A stretch of DNA of 64,000 bases from Triticum aestivum (lineage: Eukaryota > Streptophyta > Magnoliopsida > Poales > Poaceae), in assembly GCF_018294505.1 (NCBI RefSeq), contig NC_057800.1:473591037-473655036 (forward strand). The letters run 5' to 3'. The position numbers and the translations under genes were made by a program. A model generated the notes under the pieces. The model had not been told where the DNA came from. It did not search any database and saw only the letters and a list, made by a program, of their open reading frames with translations. This document shows, in pieces, positions 34,503-45,166 of the stretch; position 1 is the first letter of the stretch; each line of letters starts with the position of its first letter.

Positions 34503-35200
34503 AGTTCTTGATCCTATCTTGCAAGTCTATAGTCACCTACTATGTGTTATGATCTGGCAACCCCGAAGTGACAATAATCGGGACCACTCCCGGTGATGAC
34601 CGTAGTTTGAGGAGTTCATGTATTCACTATGTGTTAATGCTTTGGTCCGGTACTCTATTAAAAGGAGGCCTTAATATCCCTTAGTTTCCGCTAGGACCCC
34701 GCGGCCACGGGAGGGTAGGACAAAAGATGTCATGCAAGTTCTTTTCCATAAGCACGTATGACTATGTTCGGAATACATGCCTACATTACATTGATGAACT
34801 GGAGCTAGTTCTGTGTCATCCTAGGTTATGACTGTTACATGATCGACCACATCCGGCATAATTCTCTATCACCGATCCAATGCCTACAAGCTTTCCATAT
34901 ATTGTTCTTCGCTTATTTACTTTTCCGTTGCTATTGTTACAATCACTACAAAACACCAAAAATATTACTTTTTCTACCGTTACTTTTGCTATTGTTATCA
35001 CTACTATCATATTACTTTGCTACTAAATACCTTCCTGCAGATATTAAGTTTCCAGGTGTGGTTGAATTGACAACTCAGCTGCTAATACTTGAGAATATTC
35101 TTTGGCTCCCCTTGTGTCGAATCAATAAATTTGGGTTGAATACTCTACCCTCGAAAACTATTGCGATCCCCTATACTTGTGGGTTATCAAGACTATTTTT

Positions 35201-35218
35201 TGGCGCCGTTGTCAGGGA
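35201..35218 (+). other. Primer-binding site of element C
   Basis: TGGCGCCGTTGTCAGGGA starts 11 bases after the LTR end. The same site type is found in D, E and G, with one or two differences, and is typical of Athila-type elements in Triticeae. Confidence 0.85.
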
Positions 35219-35266
35219 GCATAGCTCTATTTTTGAGTCAATTGGGATTTATATCTGTTTATCAGT

Positions 35267-38046
35267 ATGAAGAACTTGAAAGATCCAAGAACCAAGATTT
35301 ATCCCTCAACTACGAGGGGAGGTAAGGAACTGCCATCTACCTCTGCACTTGATTCGCCTTCTGTTTTGAGTAAGCTCGTGAAACCTAAACCTGCTTCTGC
35401 TATTAATTCTGATATGTCGCATGTTATTGATGATGCCACTTCTGCTATGCATGATACTAATGATGAAACTACTTCTATGCCACTTGGTGAATTTCTTGAT
35501 GAACAACTTGCTAGTGCTAGAGAGAATGAAATTATTGAAACTGATAATATTGATGAAAGTGATGATGAAGATTCTCCCCTAGATATGAATTACCTGTTGT
35601 GCTTGAGGGCTATGTTATGGATGAAGAAACTGCTAGAGATTTTCCTGCTTGCAATGATACGAGTGATCGTAAGAAATTATTAGCCAAGCTGAAACAAAAA
35701 CTCTGAATGCTAGAATGAAATATGATCCTGCTTATGCTACTTCACCTATCTTTGTTACTGATAAGGATTATGAATTCTCTATCGACCCCGATAAAATTAC
35801 TTTGGTTGAATCTGGTCCTTTCTATGGCTATGAATCTGAAACTGTTGTGGCCATCTTACTAAATTAAATGATATAGCCACCCTGTTCACTAATGATGAGA
35901 AAACTCGCTACTATTATATCCTTAAGATATTTCCGTTCTCATTAAAGGGTGATGCTAAGATATGGTTTAATTCTCTTGATCCTGGTTGTGTGCGTAGTCC
36001 CCAGGATGTGATCTATTACTTCTCTGCTAAATATTTCCCCTCTCATAAGAAACAAGCTGCTTTAAGGGAAATATATAATTTTGTGCAAAGTGAAGAAGAG
36101 AGTCTCCCACAAGCTCGGGGGAGGCTTCTCCAATTACTTAATGCATTGCCTAATCATCCTCTTAAGAAAAATGAAATACTTGATATCTTTTATAATGGAC
36201 TAACCGATGCTTCCAGAGATTACCTGGATAGTTGTAGTGGTTGTGTTTTCAGGGAAAGAACTGTTGATGAAGCTGAAATTCTATTGAATAATTGTTGACT
36301 AATGAAAATAATTGGACACTTCCTGATCCAATCCCTGATCCAATTCCCGAACCAACTCCTAAGCCAACTCCAAAGAGAAGGGGTATTGTATTTCTCAGTC
36401 CTAAAGATTTGCAAGAGGCAAAGAAATCTATGAAGGAAAAAGGTATTAAAGCTGAAGATGTTAATAATTTACCTCCTATTGAAGAAATACATGGTCTTAA
36501 TTTATCGCCTGTTGAAGAAATACATGGTCTTGATAACCCGACACAGGTAGTAAAGGTAAATTCTCTCTATAGATATGATAAAGCTGAAATCCCTCCTACT
36601 AAGTTTGCTAGCCAATGCTTAGATGAGTTTGATAACTTTATGGTTAAGCAAGAAGATTTTAATGCTTTTGTTGGTAGACAATTGAAACATAATGCTCATA
36701 TGATTGAACACTTGAGTGATTATATGGCTAATGTTAAAGCTGAACTAAAACATATTAGTAAACATGCTTCTATGGTTACCACTCAAGTAGAACAAGTACT
36801 TAAAGCTCAAAATGATTTGCTCAATGAATTAAATAGTAAGAAAAATGATAATGTTGTTAGAGTTATGACTAGAGGTGGTAAAATGACTCGGGAACCTTTG
36901 TATCCTGAGGGCCATCCTAAGAGAATTGAGCAAGATTCTCAGAGAGATAATATTGATGAACCTAGTCCTTCTAAAAGGAAGAGAAAGAAAAATGATAGGA
37001 CTTTGGATGCTTCTAGTGAACCCGTTGATGACACACCTGAGAATCCCAATGATATTTCTATTTCTGATGCTGAAACACAATCTGGTAATGAACATGAACC
37101 TAGTAATAATGTTAATGATGATGTTCATGTTGATGCTCAACCTAGCAATGATAACGATGTAGAGATTGAACCTGCTGTTGATCTTGATAACCCACAATCA
37201 AAGAATCAACGTTATAAAAAGAGAGACTTTGTTGCTAGGAAGCACGGTAAAGAAAGAGAACCATGGGTTCAGAAACCCATGCCTTTTCCTCCTAAACCAT
37301 CAAAGAAAAAGAATGATGAGGATTTTGAGCGCTTTGCTGAAATGATTAGACCTATCTTCTTGCGTATGCGTTTGACTGATATGCTTAAAATGAATCCTTA
37401 TGCTAAGTACATGAAAGATATTTTTACTAATAAAAGAAACATACCAGAAGCTGAAATTTCCACCATGCTTGCTAATTATACTTTTAAGGGTGGAATACCT
37501 AAGAAAGTAGGAGATCCCAGAGTACCAACTATACCATGCTCCATTGAAAGAAACTATGTTAAAACTGCTTTATGTGATCTTGGAGCCGGTGTTAGTGTTA
37601 TGCCTCTCTCTTTATATCGTAGACTTGATTTGAATAAGTTGACACCTACTAAAATATCTTTTCAAATGGCTGATAAATCAACTGCTATACCTGTCGGTAT
37701 TTGTGAGGATGTGCCTGTTGTGGTTGCAAACATTACTATTTTAAGGGACTTTGTTATTCTTGATATTCCCAAGGATGATAGTATGTCTATTATTCTTTGA
37801 AGACCCATTTCGAATACTACAGGGGCTGTTATTGATTGCACCAAAGGCAATGTCACTTTTCATGTTAATGGTAATGAGCACACGGTACACTTTCCGAGGA
37901 AACAACCTCAAGTCCACAGTATCAATTCTATTGGAAAAATTTCAACAATTACTATTGGAGGTTTCGAATTTCCTCTTCCTACTGTCAAGAAGAAATATGA
38001 TATTCTTATTGTTGGGGACATGCATATCCCCGTTGAGGTAACCTAG
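35267..38046 (+). pseudogene. Element C gag-protease (Athila lineage), multiply frameshifted
   Basis: The gene begins at ATG 35267 (MKNLKDPRTK), 50 bases after the primer site. The capsid domain is readable around 35870-36295 (PFSLKGDAKIWFNSL, YFSAKYFPSHKKQAALREI, LPNHPLKKNEILDIFYNGL). After a frame change at about 36290 an open frame covers 36292-37800, with a Pro-rich repeat (PIPDPIPEPTPKPTPK), an acidic linker and the protease (ALCDLGAGVSVMPLSLY, Asp active-site variant). TGA at 37798-37800 interrupts it, and the frame ends with TAG at 38044-38046. Frame breaks are visible near 35600, 35705, 35865 and 36290. Coding sequence stops right after protease; no RT begins. Gag would form the capsid of this pol-less element. 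Confidence 0.85.
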
Positions 38047-38756
38047 TGTTATTCGAAAATTCTCCGGTTTCATGCAATTCGGAATGAGTTTGTTAACAAG
38101 ACTTGATCAACCTTGTTAGTGGATTCCTTTTGATGAGCATGAGATGGATGAATTTAGAAAACACAACTCTTTGTACCCTCTTTTTACTTTCTGTTATTTA
38201 TATTAAATAAAACAAAATAGTATTTTTTCTGTCTATTTTCTGAATTATCAATGCAATAAAAAATATCCCAAAAATAAAAGTTCTCCAAATACCCTGAAAA
38301 TTAAATATGATTTTGTCTAGAATATTTGAGAATATCTAGCACTAAGAACACAGCAGGGGGAGCAAGCACCTGGCCCCGAGGGTGGAGGACGCGCCCTACC
38401 CCCTGGGCGCGCCCCCCTGCCTCGTGGGCCCGCAGTGGCTCCCCTCCACTTATTCCAGCTACCACACACTCCTTCTTCCTCCCAAAAACATCACTAGCCA
38501 GCTCAAACCTGAGTCCAAGCTCATCTTGCTACCATTTTCAATCTACTTGCTCAAAGCTCCATTCACAAAACTGCTTTGGGGGATTGTTCTTTGGTATGTG
38601 ACTCCTCCAATGGTCCAATTAGTTTTTGTTCTAGTGCTTTATTCATTGCATATTTTTGCTGCTTAGGTGACCCTGTTCTTGAGCTTGCATGTCAAATTTA
38701 TGTGGTAAATAGTAGTTTTGATGCATGATCTTGTCTCTAGGCACTTATAGGAGTAG
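38047..38756 (+). other. Element C non-coding spacer
   Basis: AT-rich region with a GC-rich island at about 38360-38450 (GGGCGCGCCC wording as in the LTRs). There is no supported gene; two overlapping frames at 38326-38666 are in low-complexity and GC-island sequence. Confidence 0.6.
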
Positions 38757-39496
38757 TTGCTATCAATTTTGTTGACTTTGGTTCACTTTTATTTTGAAGT
38801 TACTAAAAAATTTAGAAATTTTCAGAAAAGGATGAAGAGATTTTTGAGGGGTTCATCGAGTCGAAGCTCGAAGGATAAACAAAGTGAAGAGAATAAGAAG
38901 CCCAACTATAATCTCCCTCGCACCGCGGAGGTTCGGCCTTGTGAATGGCCTTGTGATGATTTCTTGAGAGCAGCCGGGATTTATGATGACTTCTATGAAT
39001 TGGCTGAGAATGCAGGCCTCACCGCCTTCCTCCACGACCAACGCGAATAGTATCTCTTTCTCACCAATATCTTTGTGCAAAACTTTCATTTCCATGCTAG
39101 GAGCTCACCACCTACGGTGGAATTTTATTTATATGATGAGCATAAGGAGATGTCACTTCGTGATTTTTCTCGGGTTTGTTTGATACCTTTTGAGGGCAGC
39201 GTAGAGGAACCACATCGTGACGATGTGGATGGGTTTATTGATACCATTGTTGTAGGGGAAACGAGGAAGGTTTCCGACGCACGAATTACTAGCATACATT
39301 TTCCTGTTTTATGTTACTTCGCAATATTTGCTAGTAGATGCTTAATTGGTCGCGAAAACTGTGGCAACCTTAGTGCTCTTGATATTGTTATTTTGTGCCA
39401 TGCCTTATTCTGTGATGACACATTTAGTATGGGTGCTATTGTTGCAAAGCGGTTAAATCTTAACCGTACTAAGGGCCCCGTCCTTGGAGGCATCTT
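38757..39496 (+). pseudogene. ATHILA-type second ORF of element C, truncated
   Basis: One frame runs from 38757 with a TAG at 39048-39050. The conserved part starts near MKRFLRGSSSRS (38832) and includes FLRAAGIYDDFYELAENAG, VEFYLYDEHKEMSLRDFSRV and CLIGRENCGNLSALDIVIL, wording of the plant ATHILA ORF-1 family. The protein's role is unknown. At 39497 the LTR of D interrupts it after GPVLGGIF; the ORF then reads by chance to 39680 through LTR sequence. Confidence 0.75.
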
Positions 39497-40901
39497 TGAT
39501 ACGTCCATTTTGCATCATGCTTTTATATCGATATTTATTGCATTATGGGCTGTTATTACACATGACAATACTTATACCTACTCTCTCTTATTTTACAAGG
39601 TTTACATAAAGAGGGAGAATGCCGACAGCTGGGATTTTGGGCTGGAAAAGGAGCAAATATTAGAGACCTATTCTGCGTAGCTCCAAAAGTCCTGAAACTT
39701 CACGGAGGACATTTTTAGAATATATAAAAAATACTGAGCGCAAGAAGTTCACCAGGGGGCCACACCCTGCCCACAAGGGTGGGTGCGTGCCCTACCCCCT
39801 GGGCGCGCCCCCCTACCTCATGGGCCCCCTGGTGGCCCTCCGGTGGCCATCTTCTGCTATATGGAGTCTTTCGATGAGGAAAAAACCAGAAGCCATCTTT
39901 CTAGATGAGACTCCGCCGCCACAAGGCGGAACCTTGGCGGAACCAATCTAGGGCTCTGGCGGAGCTGTTCTGCCGGGGACACTTCCCTCCGGGAGGGGGA
40001 AATCATCGCCATCGTCATCACCAATGCTCCTCTCATCGGTGGGTTGCTAGTAGTGTTAATTACTCCTTGTAGTTGATGCTAGTTGGTTTATTTGGTGGAA
40101 GATCATATGTTCAGATCCTATATGCATATTAATACCCCTCTGATTATGAACATGAATATGCTTTGTGAGTAGTTACGTTTGTTCCTGAGGACATGGGAGA
40201 AGTCTTGCTATTAGTAGTCATGTGAATTTGGTATTCGTTTGATATTTTGATGAGATGTATGTTGTCTCTCCTCTAGTGGTGTTATGTGAACATCGACTAC
40301 ATAACACTTCACCATTATTTGGTCCTAGAGGAAGGCATTGGGAAGTAATAAGTAGATGATGGGTTGATAGAGTGACAGAAGCTTGAACCCTAGTTTATGC
40401 GTTGCTTCGTAAGGGGATGATTTGGATCCATATGTTTCATGCTATGGTTAGGTTTACCTTATTACTTTTGTTGTAGTTGTGGATGATTGCAATAGAGGTT
40501 AATCATAAGTGGGATGCTTGTCCAAGTAAGGACGTACCCAAGCACCGGTCCACCCACATATCAGATTATGAAAGTACCGAACGCGAAACATATGATCATG
40601 ATGAAACCTAGCTTGACGATATTCCCATGTGTCCTCGGGAGCACTTTTCTCTATATAAGAGTTTGTCCAGGCTTGTCCTTTGCTACAAAAAGGATTGGGC
40701 CACCTTGCTGCACTTTATTTACTTTTGTTACTTGTTACTCATTACAAATTATCCTATCACAAAACTATCTGTTACCTATTATTTCAGTGCTTGCAGAGAA
40801 TACCTTGCTGAAAACCGCTTATCATTTCCTTCTGTTCCTTGTTGGGTTCGACACTCTTACTTATCGAACTACGATAGATCCCCTATACTTGTGGGTCATC
40901 A
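39497..40901 (+). repeat. 5' LTR of element D (1405 bp)
   Basis: Starts TGATACGTCCATTTTGCATC and ends CTTGTGGGTCATCA. It has a GC-rich block at 39750-39840 and a TATATAAG box at 40653-40660. Confidence 0.85.
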
Positions 40902-40912
40902 AGACTCTTTTC

Positions 40913-40930
40913 TGGCGCCGTTGCTGGGGA
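40913..40930 (+). other. Primer-binding site of element D
   Basis: TGGCGCCGTTGCTGGGGA starts 11 bases after the LTR end and confirms that this is a 5' LTR in plus orientation. Confidence 0.85.
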
Positions 40931-41007
40931 GTGAAGCACCTTCGGTAGGTGGAATTTGGTAAGGAAAAATTTATATAGTGTGGTGAAATTTACTGTCACT
41001 TGTTACT

Positions 41008-41274
41008 ATGGAAAGTAATCCTCTGAGGGGCTTGTTCGGGGTATCTTCACCCCAACTAGTAGAGCAAAGAGTTGCTCCTCAACCTACAGAACCTACTGAA
41101 AATGAAAATGTCTGCTTTGATATTCCTTCAGGTATGTTAGAAAAACTGCTAGCTAATCCTTTCGCAGGAGATGGAACAAAGCATCCTGATGAGCACCTAA
41201 TATATGTGGATGAAGTTTGTGGATTATTTAAGCTTGATGATTTCAATGATGCTCACATAAAAGATAAGAATTGA
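41008..41274 (+). pseudogene. Element D gag N-terminus fused by breakage to element E sequence
   Basis: ATG 41008 (MESNPLRGLFGVSS) starts an Athila-type Gag, recognisable in HPDEHLIYVDEVCGLFKL. After about residue 76 the residues (DDFNDAHIKDKN) are a chance reading of the end of element E in reverse. The 88-codon ORF is therefore a fusion created by a deletion junction and not a functional gene. Confidence 0.8.
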
Positions 41275-43065
41275 AACATAAAGAGAGCATCATGAAGAAT
41301 ATGACTAGCACATTTAAGTCTAACCCACTTCCTATGCATAGGGATTTTGTGAGCAGACAACTTATGGGAACAAGAATCAACTTGCATAGGAAGGTAAAAC
41401 AAGCATAACTTCAAGATTTTAAGCACATAGAGAGGAAACTTGATATTATTGCAATTCCTATGATCATATATTCCTCCCTCATAATAATTTTCAGTAGCAT
41501 CATGAATGAATTCAACAATATAACTATCACATAAAACATTCTTTTCATGAGCCACAAGCATAGAATTTTTACTACTCTCCACATAAGCAAGATTCTTCTC
41601 AATCGGAATAGTGGGAGTATCATAAGAAACTCGAATACTATAAATTGTTTCCACATTAAAAGAGTAATGTTCAGAGAGAGGGTAATCATAATCATTACAA
41701 GTTTTATAAATATAATCATCACTACCTTTTAGAGCATAAGTGTCATCACAATAATCATCATAAGTAGCAACTTTGTTCTCATCATAATCAATTGAAACCT
41801 TTTCCAAAATAGTGGAATCATTACTAAATAAAGTCATGACCTCTCCAAATCCACTTTCATAATTGTCACAATAAGATTCAACACCCTCCAAAATAGTGGG
41901 GTCATTACTTCCTAAAGTTGAAACTCTTCCGAACCCACTTTCGTCAATATAACCATCATAAATAGGAGGCATGCTATCATCATAATAAATTTGCATATCA
42001 AAACTTGGGAGGTTAAATATATCATCTTCGTGAAACATATCATCCCCAAGATTGGGACAAACATTAATTGCAGCAAATAAATTCTCAAACATGTCATTCT
42101 CATCAAACATAGCATCCCCAAGCTTGGGCCTTTACATATCATAAGCATAATCACTCTCATCATTAATAGTATGGATAGCACCAATACTATAGTAATTATC
42201 ATCATCACAATGAGTAATAGGAGCAACATCATTTGGGAGGGATACCTTTTTAACTTTGCTTCTCTGTCTTTTCTTTTTCTTCACATTATGTGTGGGTTTA
42301 ATCCTCTTTTTGGAGCTCCTTATTAATGAGATTGGTTGAATAGAAGGCTCCTCCTCGTTACCTGATTCATCATAAGAAATAATAGGAGCATAATGGGAAG
42401 TCTCTTCCCTTTCGTTAGTATTCACTTCATCTTATATTTGTTTTCTTGTCTTTATGTAACTGGCAATGTAAGGATTTTCAATGCAATTCAAAGCACAATA
42501 CATATAAATTTCCTATAGAGCAAAATCAAGAACTTTATCAAGGGCAAATTCTGGAATCCTTAGTTATATGTTTCATTTCTTCATAACCCAAAAGCAAACT
42601 AAGTTCATTATGATGCGCAAGGGAAATCAAGTCATCACAATTTTTGGACACGATTCAATCATGAAACCATTTGCATTGGATGTTTAAATGATCACGTTCA
42701 TTGCAAAGTTCACAAGGATGGCAAAGAAATTTTAAATCTTCAGCACAAGCATCTAGCCTTTCTTGCAACCATTTAGTTTCTAAATACTTATGCCTCTTGC
42801 AAAATCTATCTTCCCTATTTGGTGTGTACTTGCAAACTCTATGTACTCCACAAAAATTGACATGCTTATACGAGACATTTTCATCATGACTAGTGCAATC
42901 ATCATTAGTACTATGAATATTCAAAGAGTTCATACTAACAACATTGCAATCATCCTCATCATTGAAAGATTTAGTGCCGAACATTTTAATGCATTCTTCT
43001 TCTAGCATTTTGGCACAATTATTGGAATCCTTATTTTCATGAAAGATATTGAAAAGATGAAGCAT
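41253..43065 (-). pseudogene. Element E zinc-knuckle protein, broken
   Basis: It is homologous to the 615-residue reading frame of element G. The N-terminal part (43065-42655) is MLHLFNIFHENKDSNN, then a Cys/His-rich region ending in a CX2CX4HX4C zinc knuckle, CELCNERDHLNIQC (42714-42673), then a stop. Several stops and a frame change lie at 42654-42430. The acidic C-terminal part (42425-41253) is open apart from one stop near 42132. The knuckle suggests nucleic-acid binding and so a Gag-like role, but I see no capsid domain. The tail is very rich in Asp, Tyr and Asn, with internal repeats. Confidence 0.65.
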
Positions 43066-43181
43066 ATGAGGTACCCTAAATTACATTTTTTTGTAGTTTT
43101 CTTTTATAGACTAAACTAGTGATAAAACAAGAAACAAAAAGATTCAATTGCAAGATCTAAAGATATACCTTCAAGCGCTAA

Positions 43182-43201
43182 CCTCCCCGGCAACGGCGCC
43201 A
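43182..43201 (-). other. Primer-binding site of element E
   Basis: The minus strand reads TGGCGCCGTTGCCGGGGAGG, identical to the site of G (51299-51318). It lies 10 bases inside the LTR and fixes the orientation of E. Confidence 0.9.
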
Positions 43202-43211
43202 GAAAAGAGCT

Positions 43212-44267
43212 TGATGCCTACTACACAACCTTCTTCATGTAGACGTTGTTGGGCCTCCAAGTGCAGAGGTTTGTAGGACAGTAGCAAATTTTCCTCAAGT
43301 GGATGACCTAAGGTTTATCAATCCGTGGGGAGGCATAGGATGAAGATGGTCTCTCTCAAGCAACCTTGCAACCAAATAACAAAGAGTCTCTTGTGTCCCC
43401 AACACACCCAATACAATGGTAAATTGTATAGGTGCACTAGTTCGGCGAAGAGATGGTGATACAAGTGCAATATGGATGGTAGATAAAGGTTTTTGTTATC
43501 TGAAAAATATAAAAACAGCAAGGTAACAAGTGGTAAAACTGAGCTTAAACGGTATTGCAATGCGTTGAAACAAGGCCTAGGGTTCATACTTTCTCTAGTG
43601 CAAGTTCTCTTAATAGTAATAACATAATTGGATCATATAACAATCCCTCAACATGCAACAAAGAGTCAATCCAAAGTCACTAATAGCGGAGAACAAACGA
43701 ATAGATTATTGTAGGGTACGAAAGCACCTCAAAGTTATTCTTTCCTATCAATCCGTTGGGCTATTTCTATAAGTGTCACAAACAGCCCTAGAGTTCGTAG
43801 TAAAATAACACCTTAAGACACAAATCAACCAAAGCCCTAACGTCATCTAGATACTCAAATGTCACCTCAAGTATCCGTGGGTATGATTAAATGATATGCA
43901 TCACACAATCTCATATTCATCTATTCAACCAACACAAAGAACTTCAAAGAGTGCCCCAAAGTTTCTTCCGGAGAGTCGAGACGAAAACATGTGCCAACCC
44001 CTATGCATAAGTTCACGAGGTCACGGAACTCGCAAGTTGATCACCAAAACATACATCAAGTGGATCACATGATATCCCATTCTCACCACAGATAAACACA
44101 TGTAAGACATACATCAAGTGTTCTCGAATCATTAAAGACTCAATCCGATAAGATAACTTCAAAGGGAAAACTCAATTCATCACAAGAGAGTAGAGGGGGA
44201 GAAACATCATAAGATCCAACTATAATAGCAAAGCTCGCGATACATCAAGATCATTCCGAATCAAGAA

Positions 44268-44302
<35 letters not shown>

Positions 44303-44895
44303 AAAGACATAGCTACTGGTACATACCCTCAGCCCCGAGGGTGAAATACTCCTTCCTCATCATGGAGAGCACCGGGATGATGAAGATGGCCACCGGAGAG
44401 GGATTCCCCCCTCCGGCAAGGTGCCGAAATGAGTCTAGATTGGTTTTTGATGGCTACAGAGGCTTGCGGCGGCGGAACTCTCGATCTAGGTTATTTTCTG
44501 GAGGTTTTAGTATTTATAGGAATTTTTGGCGTCGGGAACAAGTCAGGGGGTGCCTGAGTCGTCCACGAGGGTGGAGGGCGCGCCCTACCCCCTGGGCTCT
44601 CCCTCCTGCCTCGCGGACGGCTCGGGACTCTTTTGGACCAACTATTTTACTCCAGGGGCTTCGTTTGGTCCTAAAAAATCATCAAAAATTGTTACGTCAA
44701 TTGGACTTTGTTTGGTTTTCCTTTCCTATGATACTCAAAACTAAGGAAAAAACAGAAACTGGCACTGGGCTCTAGGTTAATAGGTTAGTCCCAAAAATCA
44801 TATAAAATAGCATATACATGCACATAAAACATCCTAGATGGATAATATAATAGCATGGAACAATAAAAAATTATAGATACGTTGGAGACGTATCA
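43212..44895 (-). repeat. 5' LTR of element E (1684 bp)
   Basis: Minus-strand ends are TGATACGTCTCCAACG (44895) and GTAGTAGGCATCA (43212). It contains a 15-unit GA microsatellite at 44271-44300 and a TATAAATA box at 44518-44511. The LTR of G is the same family, at 1637 bp. Confidence 0.9.
44271..44300. repeat. (GA)15 microsatellite in the LTR of E
   Basis: Thirty bases of uninterrupted GA. The homologous place in the LTR of G (about 50250, GACCTCTCTCTC) has only a short CT stretch, so the expansion is specific to this copy. Confidence 0.9.
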
Positions 44896-45068
44896 CGGGC
44901 CCCAACAGCCTGTGGTCTCGTTTGACGCGTGGCGGTTAATTCGGCATGGGCGTCTCCGCTTCGCCACGCCGCCTCGGCAATTGCCCGACTTGACGGGTCC
45001 CTGCTGCATGCAGAAAAAGGTCATTATTACCTTAGATCGTGTAGGCCGGCGGTTGGCCTCCTCCTGGC

Positions 45069-45075
45069 TATAAAT
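45069..45075 (+). promoter_or_regulatory. TATA-like box of the antisense ORF in F
   Basis: TATAAAT in the context GGC-TATAAAT-GGGAAGG, 98 bp upstream of ATG 45167. The spacing suits a plant promoter with a short leader. Activity is inferred. Confidence 0.5.
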
Positions 45076-45166
45076 GGGAAGGGGGAGTGGAGCCCCCGTC
45101 ACCCATATCTTCCTTTGCTCCTCCTACTCCTTATTCTTCCTTGCTTCCTTGCTAGCAGCAACACTC

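Larger units (their letters stand above)
14888..35189 (+). repeat. 5' LTR of element C, interrupted by Angela (1400 bp without it)
   Basis: The LTR begins TGATACGTCTCCG at 14888, breaks at 15605 for the Angela insertion, resumes at 34503 with the TSD AGTTC and ends TACTTGTGGGTTATCA at 35189. Without Angela and one TSD copy it is 1400 bp. Confidence 0.85.
14888..39496 (+). mobile_element. Element C: Athila-type Gypsy retrotransposon, 5' part, split by Angela
   Basis: It has a 5' LTR (14888-15605 plus 34508-35189, interrupted by Angela), a primer-binding site at 35201-35218, a broken gag-protease gene, a long non-coding spacer and an ATHILA-type second ORF. Then it stops at 39496, where the LTR of D starts. 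The left flank inside A is CCCAG (14883-14887). No 3' LTR is present, so the matching TSD cannot be checked. No RT, RNase H or integrase lies between the protease and the second ORF, so the visible part is of the pol-less kind. The LTR start TGATACGTCTCCGTCG recalls Triticeae Sabrina/WHAM-type families, but I do not fix a name. Confidence 0.8.
39497..41235 (+). mobile_element. Element D: Athila-type Gypsy, LTR plus gag start, truncated
   Basis: LTR (39497-40901), primer-binding site and the first 76 codons of gag are in plus orientation. It then ends abruptly at about 41235 in sequence belonging to element E. The LTR is the same family as that of A, in opposite orientation. The bases before it (ATCTT, 39492-39496) would be its TSD, but the right flank is gone. 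Confidence 0.8.
41236..44895 (-). mobile_element. Element E: pol-less LTR retrotransposon, minus strand, 3'-truncated
   Basis: On the minus strand it has a 5' LTR (44895-43212), primer-binding site (43201-43182) and a zinc-knuckle protein gene (43065-41253), ending at about 41236 against element D. Its polypurine tract and 3' LTR are missing. It matches element G (49652-53270) along this whole length in opposite orientation. The LTR start TGATACGTCTCCAACG and the primer site place it among Athila-associated Triticeae families. I do not assign a name. Confidence 0.8.

Noticed and set aside
39497..39680. End of the ATHILA ORF reading into the next element
   Set aside because: From 39497 the bases are the LTR of D (TGATACGTCC); the last 60 residues are chance translation.
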